Positions 12,151-20,930 of a DNA stretch of 64,000 nt are shown piece after piece. Source of the DNA: Chrysoperla carnea (Eukaryota; Arthropoda; Insecta; Neuroptera; Chrysopidae); assembly GCF_905475395.1 (NCBI RefSeq), contig NC_058337.1, forward strand, positions 138,391,172 to 138,455,171, in the 5' to 3' direction. The position numbers were made by a program, and so were the translations under genes. Every line of letters begins with the position of its first letter. Within the stretch, counting starts at the first letter, position 1. Below the pieces are notes generated by a model. That model saw only the letters and a list, made by a program, of their open reading frames with translations, ran no database searches and had not been told where the DNA came from.

Positions 12151-13401
12151 TGTTGCGGGATTTATGTTTTGGTGAGGTAATTAGAAAAAAAAAGAAACGA
12201 ATTTTTTCTCTTCCCAAAATTTAAATACTTAATTGATTCTCGACTTGCGTCGAGAACAAGAAATAAGCCTCAGCCAAAATTCCTCGCAATCCCCAGAACA
12301 CTTAGATTAATATTTACCATTCCAAAAAAAAAAATATTAAACAGTGTTACTAAAGGGAAACATCCCGGTTTGAAACATTCAAAATAAAAAATATGTTTAA
12401 GATTTTTACTAATGTTTAAAAAAAACCGAAACAGATCAATTTACGTGCTAGGCCCAAAGATAATGCCGAAGGCGATTACCCCCCAGAAAGTCATAAAAAG
12501 ACAAATAAAAAGTCTACGTTTAAAATAAAAAAAATATAAAGTTAGTTTATTTCATTAATTCAAAAAATATAAAATGTTTTACATAACGTAATTGAAAAAA
12601 ATATAAATTCACAAGGCGTCAGCCATTTTTTTTTAACTTACATGAAATTTCACATGTTGAATTTAAAGCCAAAATACAAAGTTTTTGAAAAACATCTTTC
12701 GATATAAATTTAGAAAAAAATTAACATATCTAAAATATATAATAAAATGTTACCTGTATGTGGTTTGTGATCACTGTGAATCCAATTCCATAAAATTACA
12801 TTTTATAAGGAATTGTGCTTACAAAAAAAATTCTAAGCGCCACAAAAAACATACAAAGGAAAATAATATAAAGTTACACAATTTTTAAATTATTACAGAA
12901 TGTCTCTTTTACATTCTGTATAATTGCGTGTTTTCAATAAACGACATTTAACAAAAATATATGTTTAAACTGTCGTATTCAAAAATATAAATTCTTGATA
13001 AGAATTAAATAAATAAATTATAAAAATTAAATAATTTAATTATTGCCACACACTAAAAGGTGTGTTTAAAAAATATTTGTATCCATCTTGGAATAAATAA
13101 TTTAAATTAATTATTCCAAGATGTTTTCCTTATGACAGTTAAAATTTTAAGAGGTTTATTTTAACTCAAATTGCACTGAGCTCTGTTCGGGTGACTGGTG
13201 ACAATTTTTAGAACTAACAGTTGCAAAAAAAAAAAAAAATAACAAAGTTGAAAAAAATAAAGTACAGTCACCGACAGAGTAAACTTTTTAATTGCATATG
13301 TACCGTCGCAGACAGATTTAAAAGTTTAATATTTTACATTTTGTTTGCATAATTTATTACTAATTAATTAATTTTAATTAGTTTGCCAACAATTTGTAAC
13401 A
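12151..13401 (-). repeat. LTR (5' LTR of the element)
   Basis: Same ends as the LTR at 5774-7021. It is followed by ATAG and then the N-terminal half of the IS982 transposase. The small number of differences from the other LTR indicates a fairly recent insertion. Confidence 0.93.
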
Positions 13402-13405
13402 ATAG
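13402..13405. repeat. Target-site duplication, right copy (ATAG)
   Basis: Identical to 5770-5773. It forms part of the codons joining the two halves of the IS982 transposase. Confidence 0.9.
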
Positions 13406-13714
13406 ATAATTTGCTTGAATCAACAAAATATATGCCTGTCGCCTCTCCAGTAAATAATTGTAACATTATAGTTAAAAATAACCTCTATATTTATATGATA
13501 AATGATATAAATAATAATTCTTAAAATCTTTGCATGGTGATATATAAAAATATACTACTATAGTTAATAGTTGTGAAAGGCCTAGATTCAATAATCTTTT
13601 ACGCTTTCTACAGCAAGGAATTAATTTCTTTTCTTCCCGTTCTTCGTAAATTTTACAATAATTATCTATTATACAAAACAGAGTTATGATACATTTTTTC
13701 ATTGTTGAGTGCAT
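13406..13714 (-). pseudogene. IS982 transposase, N-terminal part
   Basis: Starts MHSTMKKCIITLFCIIDNYC, then LFCIIDNYCKIYEEREEKKL and RKRKRLLNLGLSQLLTIVVY, the characteristic N-terminal region of IS982 transposases. A stop lies near 13470. The following residues TGIYFVDSSKLSI carry the first catalytic Asp (FVDS), and the frame enters the retrotransposon at a Ile codon shared with 5769. It belongs to the same gene as 5251-5769. Confidence 0.85.
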
Positions 13715-13812
13715 ATTTTCTTTGATTAAAAGTCTATGTAACTCAACACTCTTATCTTGTAAATACTCTTCCTTGTTTATCTTTACTGCTACACTCTTAT
13801 CCTAAACTCACG

Positions 13813-13884
13813 TTTATAGATTGGCATAGCAAAGCCATATTAAGCTATAAACTGTCAAATAGCATGGACGGGACATTAGTAACT
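13813..13884 (+). pseudogene. IS3 OrfB middle fragment
   Basis: Translates as FIDWHSKAILSYKLSNSM followed by DGTLVT, continuing the IS3 DDE domain from 5245. It is cut at ATTAGTAACT, the 10-bp sequence duplicated around the IS4-like element. Confidence 0.8.
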
Positions 13885-13965
13885 CATGTTACGCACTGAG
13901 CATTAGAAGCAATCATATTATGTAATTCCTTAAAGGCTATCTGATTAGCTTTTAGAAATAATTTA

Positions 13966-14549
13966 TGTAGTTAAGTGGGATAGGGTTAACACCCTCGCCT
14001 TTAGGCGAACACTTTAGTATAATCTATCTAATAGGTGACTAGAGGAAGAGATGGAATATAGGAGAGGGTATCATAGCCTGTACGATTTAAAGTATCATAT
14101 AGTGTTTTGTACAAAGTACAGGTATAGAGTTTTAACTGGGCAAATAGCAAGTAGAGCAAGGGAAGTAATTCAGGAAATATGTGCAGCTAATTACATAGAT
14201 ATAATTAGTGGCAGCATAAGTCCTGATCATGTTCATATATTAGTATCAGTTCCACCGAGTATCTCAATATCTAAGGTTTTACAATATATTAAAGGAAAGA
14301 GTAGTCGTAAATTGCTACAGGAATTTGAACTACTTCGTAAGCGATATTGGGGTCAACATCTTTGGGCTAGAGGGTATTTTGTTGTTACAGTTGGTAATGT
14401 GAATTCAGAAGCAGTACAGAGGTATATAGAGCAACAAGAAGAATATCATAAAAAAGATGATTTTAGAATATCAGAGTTTTAGCGTTTACGCTTTTAATCT
14501 GCTTTGCAAGCGTAAACCAAACTACCGGCTTTAGACGGTAGTAATTGAT
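13966..14549 (+). mobile_element. IS200/IS605-type element, copy 1
   Basis: The left end begins TATGTAGTTAAGTGGG and contains a hairpin CGCCTTTAGGCG. The right end has the stem-loops GTTTACGC...GCGTAAAC and CTACCGGCTTTAGACGGTAG and finishes AATTGAT. These imperfect hairpins are what TnpA of this family recognises. It lacks inverted repeats and a target duplication, as expected. Inserted in the IS4-like transposase. Confidence 0.85.
14051..14482 (+). CDS. tnpA: IS200/IS605 TnpA transposase (Y1 HUH), copy 1
   Basis: A 143-residue single-strand transposase. It has the metal-binding HUH motif in PDHVHILVSVPPS (residues about 58-70) and the C-terminal helix with the catalytic Tyr (VQRYIEQQEEYHKK, Tyr near 125). 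The start MEYRRGYHSLYDLKYHIVFC is the usual one, with GAGGAAGAG as ribosome-binding site. Length is normal and no lesion is seen. It acts as a dimer on subterminal hairpins. Confidence 0.93.
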   Translation: MEYRRGYHSLYDLKYHIVFCTKYRYRVLTGQIASRAREVIQEICAANYIDIISGSISPDHVHILVSVPPSISISKVLQYIKGKSSRKLLQEFELLRKRYWGQHLWARGYFVVTVGNVNSEAVQRYIEQQEEYHKKDDFRISEF

Positions 14550-15172
14550 AATTTATCGCAATATGATTAAGCTTAGTTTTGATTTTAAGTTTTTCTAATT
14601 TAAAATAAGCTATCAGTAACGAAAAAATATGGTTACATTGTGAACGAATAACCTTAGTTGGGGATTTAGCCAAACTAGCGTTCTGTTTAATTGATTTATG
14701 GTATTCTTCGATTCTCCACCGTTTTTGATAGAGTTCGTAGAAACGTGGATTGTCTAAGCTTAAATCATTAGTAATCAAGTATAATGTACCATGTGTACCG
14801 TTCTCGTTAGTGAAAACTTTTTTAAGTAGCTTAACTGGGAAATCAACCTCTTTGAGCCAAACTGTTAAAGTAGTATTATCTTGCATATCTAATGATTCAA
14901 TTCGTTTAAAATATCCTTGTAGTTTAGCATCTTCTGAAAAAGCTATTGTCCTATTGGACTTAATACCAAAAATAAAATATTTGCTTAAATCATAGTGAAT
15001 AAATTTTACTGTTCTTTGGATGAAAACCAATTATCAGCAAGCACGTAAGCAAATTTTATGTCATTATTTATGGCTTGTTTAACTAGCTTACGAAATAACT
15101 CATTTTTATTAACGCTGGATTTACGTTTTTCTTTTTTAGTATCTATATCACAAAATTTTATCTCCTTTTTTA

Positions 15173-15756
15173 TGTAGTTAGGTTGGATAGGATTAACACC
15201 CTCGCCTTTAGGCGAACACTTTAGTATAATCTATCTAATAGGTTACTAGAGGAAGAGATGGAATATAGGAGAGGGTCTCATAGCCTGTATGATTTAAAGT
15301 ATCATATAGTGTTTTGTACAAAGTACAGGTATAGAGTTTTAACTGGGCAAATAGCAAGTAGAGCAAGGGAAGTAATTCAGGAAATATGTGCAGCTAATTA
15401 CATAGATATAATTAGTGGCAGCATAAGTCCTGATCATGTTCATATATTAGTATCAGTTCCACCGAGTATCTCAATATATAAGGTGTTACAATATATTAAA
15501 GGAAAGAGTAGTCGTAAATTGCTACAGGAATTTGAACTACTTCGTAAGCGATATTGGGGTCAACATCTTTGGGCTAGAGGGTATTTTGTTATTACAGTTG
15601 GTAATGTGAATTCAGAAGCAGTACAGAAGTATATAGAGCAACAAGAAGAATATCATAAAAAAGATGATTTTAGAATATCAGAGTTTTAGCGTTTACGCTT
15701 TTAATCTGCTTTGCAAGCGTAAACCAAACTACCGGCTTTAGACGGTAGTAATTGAT
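15173..15756 (+). mobile_element. IS200/IS605-type element, copy 2
   Basis: Same ends and hairpins as copy 1, nearly identical sequence. Inserted in the same IS4-like transposase about 1.2 kb to the right, in the same orientation. Confidence 0.85.
15258..15689 (+). CDS. tnpA: IS200/IS605 TnpA transposase, copy 2
   Basis: 143 residues, differing from copy 1 at only a few positions (for example SISIYKV instead of SISISKV, VITVGN instead of VVTVGN). HUH motif (DHVHIL) and catalytic Tyr region (VQKYIEQQEEY) are present. Reading frame complete. Confidence 0.93.
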   Translation: MEYRRGSHSLYDLKYHIVFCTKYRYRVLTGQIASRAREVIQEICAANYIDIISGSISPDHVHILVSVPPSISIYKVLQYIKGKSSRKLLQEFELLRKRYWGQHLWARGYFVITVGNVNSEAVQKYIEQQEEYHKKDDFRISEF

Positions 15757-16210
15757 AACTTCATAACTTACAGGAAAACTGATATCTCCATAACGAATCA
15801 AACACGATAGTAAATTAATGCCTTTTATATGACTTCCCTTAGCATAAGAATAATGCCAACAGATTACTTCATTCTCATCTGTATAATTCTATTCTGCTAC
15901 TGAATCATCAAGAATTAATACTCCTGCATCTATATTCTCCTGATGCCTAACCAACTGTTTAACATAACCCCATAATTCCTTAGAACCATATTCTCCTTTG
16001 TGCAAAAACCTTGTTATTTGATCATGACTCAACTCTCCACAAAGTAATTCTGATAATCCAGTCGCTGTCGCATACTTATTTTGACTAATCAAATAATCTG
16101 TATAAATATCAAGCAATCTTCCTTTCAATTCTTGTTCCCGTGATTATTGTTTTTCTCCTCATTTCTTATATTAATTTTACACTTCTTTCAACCTTCACTG
16201 CGTAACATGA

Positions 16211-16470
16211 ATTAGTAACTGATATATTGAAGGAAGCATTAAATAAGTATCAAGCTCCACATATATTTAATAGTGATCAAGGTAGTCAATATACCAGTAA
16301 TGATCATATACAGATTCTTAAAGATTATAATATACAGATATCAATGAATGGTAAATTCAGAAGTATTGACAATATTGATATTGAGCGTTTCTTTAGGACG
16401 CTGAAATATAATTGTATATTTATTAATGATTATCAAAATATAGGAGAGCTTAAAGAGGGTATCAATGATC
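16211..16470 (+). pseudogene. IS3 OrfB C-terminal fragment
   Basis: Translates LVTDILKEALNKYQAPH, IFNSDQGSQYTSNDH (second catalytic Asp) and NIDIERFFRTLKYN (catalytic Glu). It is the direct continuation of the IS3 pieces at 5245 and 13884. It ends at GINDL where the sequence changes into an inverted IS200 fragment, so the element's right end is missing. Confidence 0.88.
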
Positions 16471-16825
16471 TAGCCCAAAGATGTTGACCCCAATATCGCT
16501 TACGAAGTAGTTCAAATTCCTGTAGCAATTTACGACTACTCTTTCCTTTAATATATTGTAACACCTTAGATATTGAGATACTCGGTGGAACTGATACTAA
16601 TATATGAACATGATCAGGACTTATGCTGCCACTAATTATATCTATGTAATTAGCTGCACATATTTCCTGAATTACTTCCCTTGCTCTACTTGCTATTTGC
16701 CCAGTTAAAACTCTATACCTGTACTTTGTACAAAACACTATAGGATACTTTAAATCATACAAGCTATGAGACCCTCTCCTATATTCCATCTCTTCCTCTA
16801 GTAACCTATTAGATAGATTATAGGG
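16471..16825 (-). pseudogene. tnpA: IS200/IS605 TnpA, copy 3, C-terminus missing
   Basis: The minus strand starts MEYRRGSHSLYDLKYPIVFC at 16789 and is normal through the HUH motif to RYWGQHLWAR, then runs into IS3 sequence, losing the catalytic Tyr helix. The left-end hairpin region upstream is also shortened (16790-16825). A recombination between IS fragments probably made this junction. Confidence 0.85.
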
Positions 16826-17775
16826 TTGTTGAAAGATGATGAGTAAAAGGTTATAATGAGATAAAAAATAAATAAGTAAGGAATGTCAGAGCATCAAATA
16901 ACAATGGTCAGTTTAGATGAATTAGTTAGCCCCGATCATCAATATCGTAAATTTAAAAGTTTATTTAAGTTTAAAACAGTTGAAAGAGAGGTATTAGCGA
17001 TAGAATCTGAGGCTAATTATAAAGGTTACGGGATATTGCGGTTATTTAAATCTTTACTTTTACAATTGATGTAAGACTTCTCTGACCTGGAATTAGAACG
17101 TTATTTAGCTTATAGTAATGCTGGTAAATGGTTTTGTGATTTTGCTCTTACAGAGAGGACGCCAGATTATAGTGTGTTTAGTAAAATTCGTAAAAAAATA
17201 GGCACTATCTTACTATCTAAAATATTTGCAAAACTCAGAGAGCAATTACGATTCCAAGGTTACATGAGTGAAGTATTTACATTTGTAGATGCCTCTCATT
17301 TAATCTCAAAAGCTAGCCTTTGGGAAGAACGTGATGAATTGAGGAAACAAAAATATGACAGGCTAAATAATGAGACTTTGGCTAAAGTTGCGAATGATAA
17401 ACAAGCTAAAATTGGTTGTAAAGGAGGTAGTAAGTTTTGGTATGGTTATAAACAACATGTTAGCATTGATATCCAATCAGGGATGATTAATAAGGTTGCA
17501 GTTACCCCTGCAAATGTTACTGATAGCAAAGGTTTTAATCATGTTATACCACGCTCCGGTGCTACATATGTAGATAAAGCATATTGTACAGTACAAAGCC
17601 TGCCAAAGATGCAGCAACTAGGAAAGGAGTACATCTTTGTGCTGTAAAAAAAAATAACATGAAAGATAAGAATTTTGATCTTGATAAATATTATACGAAA
17701 ATTAGAGCACCTTTTGAAAGAGTATTCTCACAAGATAATAAACGTGTCAGATATATTGGTATTGCACAAAATGAG
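16826..17775 (+). pseudogene. IS5-family transposase, broken and truncated
   Basis: MSEHQITMVSLDELVSPDHQ (16883) begins the protein. A stop falls at 17072 and the frame continues (DLELERYLAYSNAGKWFCDF). 17174-17647 holds the DDE core: TFVDASHLISKASLW (first Asp) and VTPANVTDSKGF, DKAYC (second Asp). Another stop/frameshift lies near 17645. The last part, DKYYTKIRAPFERVFSQ with the catalytic Glu, is at about 17690-17740. The end is replaced by an IS256 fragment at about 17775. Belongs to IS5/IS1182-type elements. Confidence 0.82.
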
Positions 17776-18262
17776 TCCAGTGGACGACTCTGCCATAGCT
17801 TAACATCCTCAATTATATCATCAGTAATTTGACTAATTAAGCTCTCACTAATATCAGCTCCATACAATTCTTGCAGTTGAATCTTATATCTGATAAGCTC
17901 ATGCCTTTAGCGTATAATGATAGCACTTTGTCATCAAATCCATCAAACCTTCTTTGACGCTTTGATATTAATGCTGGTTCAAAACTACTATTCCTATCCC
18001 TTGGTACTTCAATCTCAACAGCACCATTCTTTGTCATGAGGTTCTTTACATTATAACCATTACGCGAATTCTCAATATCACTCTGACTATATTTGCTATA
18101 TCCTAAATGATTATTCATCTCTGACTGCAATGACTTCTCTACAAGACGCTTAGTTAACTGTTTTAATAAACCATCTTCTTTAAATAAAGTTGATATATCT
18201 GTATCGTTATTGATCAATAAATCTATGGCTTGATTCATTGCTTCATTTTGTTTTTGAGTCAT
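17776..18262 (-). pseudogene. IS256-family (mutator type) transposase, N-terminal fragment
   Basis: Starts MTQKQNEAMNQAIDLLINND at 18262 and shows the IS256 N-terminal region with VEKSLQSEMNNHLGYSKYS, NSRNGYNVKNLMTKNGAVEIEVPRDR split over conserved positions, and GFDDKVLSLYAKGMSLSDI. A frameshift near 17885 follows; the next frame gives QLQELYGADISESLISQITD and ends WQSRPLDS at the junction with the IS5 piece. The catalytic core is absent. Confidence 0.85.
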
Positions 18263-18340
18263 ATTAATTTCTCCTTAAGTTATAATGTTCTTTATATAAC
18301 CTTTGAGAAATTTACACACTTATTTGGACAGAGCCCAATT
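18263..18340 (-). repeat. IS256 left end
   Basis: Contains the end sequence (complement of ACACTTATTTGGACAGAGCC) and a ribosome-binding site AGGAG before the transposase start. Nearly the same sequence occurs at 58486-58559, showing two copies of this IS256 family in the window. Confidence 0.7.
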
Positions 18341-18681
18341 CTCTGAATTTATGAATGCTATATGTTTTAATTTGAAACGATTAACCGTTTTAACGCCTAG
18401 CTAATATAATATTCGATAACTCCTGTAGATAGGAACAAAATCTACTCTAATTTCTACTAATTTTTTATATACTGACCAAAATTTATCTTAAATTTAAACT
18501 CAATTGCTTCTAAAAAATATCTTTCTTATAATTCTCTACTTAATTTCTTATCTCTCAACGCTCCCATTATACTAAAGTGTTCGCCTAAAGGCGAGGGTGT
18601 TAACCCTATCCCACTTAACTACATAAAAAACCCATGAATGTCTATCTCGATAGTATACAATATCATACAAAAATGGCAGCA
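18341..18681. other. Bacterial-type intergenic DNA with an IS200 left-end remnant
   Basis: No gene seen. 18567-18628 is an inverted IS200 left end (hairpin CGCCTAAAGGCG, then the end TTAACTACATAAA). The last 8 bases before the large element are TGGCAGCA (18674-18681). Confidence 0.6.
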
Positions 18682-19930
18682 GTAGAAGAGTCACAGGGAT
18701 TTCAGCACAGTTGGATGGTACACTTTTCAAAAAAGGGCAAACCTAGGTGAATGTTGGAAACCTCGGTTGAATGCGAAGTTGGATGACGTCATTGACCAAT
18801 AGAAAATCAAGATGGCGTCGGGAGGTGTGGTGGGGGGGAATAATGGCTGCCTAAGCATTGATGACGTCATTGGCTTTGACCAATAGTAGCACTGTAAAAA
18901 TCAAGATGGCGTCGGGAGGTGTGGTTGAATTGGTGGGGAGGAATGGCTGCCTAAGCATAAACGGGGAATTACCAGGTGACGTCATTGGCTTTGACCAATA
19001 GTGGCGCTTGACGGAGAGTGAACGGGGGGGTGGGACGTTGACATCATGTACGTTTTGGCCTAGTTGGATGGTACACTTTTCCAAAAAGGGCAAACCTAGG
19101 TAAATGTTGGAAACCTCGGCATTGACCAATAGTAAATCAAGATGGCGTCAGGAGGTGTGGTGAGGGGGAATAATGGCTGCCTAAGCATTGATGACGTCAT
19201 TGGCTTTGACCAATAGTGGCGGAGAGTGAACGGGGGGCGGGACGTTGACATTAGTCAGCAATTTTCAAGAATATGTTGAAATAGATTTGACCTCGAAAAA
19301 TATTGTAATTTGACACTTTAAATATACATGATAAAATTCAAGACACGTGACCGGATGTTAATATTTTTTTTTTTTTTTTTTTTTTTTTATTGAGTCAGCG
19401 ATGTAATATGACACTTGAAATTTACATAATAAAAATACATGTTCAAACTTGTTTGAATGGACTTTGATCTTAAAATAATTTTACACGTGTCAGCAATTTT
19501 CAAGAATATGTTGAAATAGATTTGACCTTGAAAAATATGATATCATCATCTTGTTACAAGTTCAAACTTGTTTGAAATAATTTTACATGTGTCAAAACAC
19601 GTGACCGGATGTTAATATTTTTTTATGATTAAGCGATGTAATATGACACTTGTTTACATAATAAAAATACATGTTTAAACTTGTTTGAATGGACTTTGAT
19701 CTTAAAATAATTTTACACGTGTCAGCAATTCTCAAGAATATGTTGAAATAGATTTGACCTTGAAAAATATGATATCATCATATTTTACATGTTTTAACTT
19801 GTTTGATCTTAAAATAATTTTACACGTGTTAGATAATAATTTGCAAGTATGGACAAGTCTGAATTCCAAGAAAAAATAATTAGTTTGAATTACGATTATA
19901 AAAATATCAAATTTCAACTTTTTTAGTGGG
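18682..19930 (+). repeat. Terminal inverted repeat, left
   Basis: The outer half (18682-19250) has repeated modules with TGACGTCA, CCAATAG and AAGATGGCGTC. The inner half (19250-19930) has about 235-bp repeats containing ACACGTG, AACTTGTTTGAA and GATATCATCATC. It matches 51150-52239 in reverse and 60872-62220 directly, with many internal length differences. A poly(T) run lies at 19367-19389. No gene. Confidence 0.85.
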
Positions 19931-19939
19931 GGGGCTAAT

Positions 19940-19960
19940 GCTATAAAAAGTGATGTACGT
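19940..19960 (+). promoter_or_regulatory. TATA-like promoter at inner edge of the terminal repeat
   Basis: GCTATAAAAAGTGATG lies just inside the repeat and points inward to polymerase copy A. The same sequence occurs at the right end (complement near 51140-51155). It probably drove the polymerase before LINE fragments entered between them. Confidence 0.5.
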
Positions 19961-20042
19961 AGCTGTTGAAGTATCTCTTTTGAAATTCACCTTTGCTTCA
20001 GTTAGTTTTTTCTGCATATATTTTTTACATTATTTTTATTTT

Positions 20043-20689
20043 TATTATTATTATTATTATTGCTATCTCATCTATTTCATAGCAGGGCTGAGCCCGATTT
20101 AGTTTACCGCACGGACACAGTCAAGTGACGGTAAACTGTTTTTCCTTGTCCTGGTCTGTCATATTATTATTATTGTCTCATCTATTTCATAGCAGGGCTG
20201 AGCCCGATTTAGTTTACCGCACAGACACAGTCAAGTGACGGTAAACTGTTTTTTCCTTGTTCTGGTCTGTCATGTGAACCGGAGAATGTGTGTGAGTGTG
20301 CGTGTATATTTGTGAGGGTATTTTTGTTCTTGTAGTGTGTATAAATGTATGTATGTTTATTGTGTTCAGCGACCTCGCCTTTTGGGTGATGTGTGTGGTG
20401 TTGTATTGTGTTGTGCTCGCTTTCGCGTTCGATGAGCGATTGGGACGTTCTCCGTCGGTTTTGAATAGTGTGCAATTTGGCCATGTGTGAGTCTTGTGAG
20501 TCTTACAATGGGTGAAGTGTTTTGTGTGAGGTTTTGATTTATTGGTGGTGGTACGTGTATGGGTGTTGTGGTTAATAAAGTTATACTATGTTGTGTTTCT
20601 TGTGAAGTGTTTTGTGTTTTGTTTGAGACATCTGATGGTCTTGATATTTGATCTTGTGTGAGGCTTGTTAACCGAGCAATGGGTGGTGT

Positions 20690-20736
<47 letters not shown>

Positions 20737-20738
20737 TT
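20043..20738 (-). mobile_element. Two 5'-truncated LINE copies in a (TAA)n tract
   Basis: On the minus strand, 20062-20160 and 20175-20693 both end in the same 3' UTR: a hairpin AGTTTACCG...CGGTAAACT, then GGGCTCAGCCCTGCTATGAA and a (TAA)n tail. They match the longer copy at 33000-34447. (ATT)n flanks them at 20043-20061 and 20694-20738. Only 3' sequence and a low-complexity coding end are present. Confidence 0.75.
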
Positions 20739-20873
20739 GTTTTTGGTATATTTATTATTCTAAAATTAGTCTATATATTTTATACAAAAAACAAATATTA
20801 CTCAGTTGTAAGTTAACTTTAGTGTTGAATGTTCGGTAACGTATATTTTGCTTAGTATTTGAAAATATAACGG

Positions 20874-20930
20874 TAAGTGTATAAATTTTTTAAATAATAT
20901 TGTGAAACTTAAATATAATTTTTTTGAAAG
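20874..20930 (+). other. Probable 5'-UTR intron of polymerase copy A
   Basis: GTAAGTGT at 20874 and TTTTTTGAAAG before the ATG at 20931 look like donor and acceptor. The same layout is present in copies B and C. Confidence 0.5.

Larger units (their letters stand above)
5774..13401 (-). mobile_element. Ty3/gypsy-type LTR retrotransposon, 7.6 kb
   Basis: Complete structure on the minus strand: two LTRs of about 1.25 kb, gag with one zinc knuckle, protease, reverse transcriptase, RNase H and integrase in Ty3/gypsy order, a polypurine tract beside the 3' LTR, and a 4-bp target duplication. No envelope gene is seen. The coding region has several breaks, so this copy is not autonomous as read. It lies inside a bacterial IS982 transposase gene. 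Base composition is strongly AT-rich. Confidence 0.95.
5246..13809 (-). mobile_element. IS982-family element, split by an LTR retrotransposon
   Basis: Ends share the inverted repeat AGTTTAGGATAAG (5248-5260) and its complement (about 13796-13808). The short duplication ACG flanks it (5243-5245 and 13810-13812), and removing the element lets the IS3 frame read through. Without the retrotransposon and one copy of its target duplication the element is about 932 bp, normal for IS982. Confidence 0.8.
13890..16128 (-). pseudogene. IS4-like DDE transposase, interrupted
   Basis: Starts at 16128 with MKGRLLDIYTDYLISQNKYA, then GELSHDQITRFLHKG and VLILDDSVAE, where DD is a catalytic Asp region. It continues across a stop at 15889 to 15757, is cut by IS200, resumes at 15172 (FAYVLADNWFSSKE), is stopped near 15015, then 14494-15030 gives YQKRWRIEEYHKSIKQN, the catalytic Glu box (YREK-like). 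After the second IS200 the tail lies at 13890-13965 (KANQIAFKELHNMIASNAQ). Cut-and-paste transposase; non-functional here. Confidence 0.75.
13885..16210 (-). mobile_element. IS4-like element, split by two IS200 copies
   Basis: Ends CATGTTACGCACTGA (13885) and the inverted TCACTGCGTAACATGA (to 16210) form terminal inverted repeats. ATTAGTAACT is duplicated at 13875-13884 and 16211-16220. Removing the two IS200 copies leaves about 1.16 kb. A target duplication of this length fits the IS4 group. Confidence 0.75.
4379..16474 (+). mobile_element. IS3-family element split by nested insertions
   Basis: The left end is near the inverted-repeat-like TGGACTGAAAAAATTGG at about 4383. The element can be followed in three pieces: 4379-5245, 13810-13884 and 16211-16474. 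The first gap holds an IS982 copy with the LTR retrotransposon inside it. The second gap holds an IS4-like element with two IS200 copies. Together the pieces give about 1.2 kb, close to a normal IS3 element. The right end is lost where the sequence runs into an inverted IS200 fragment. Confidence 0.8.
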
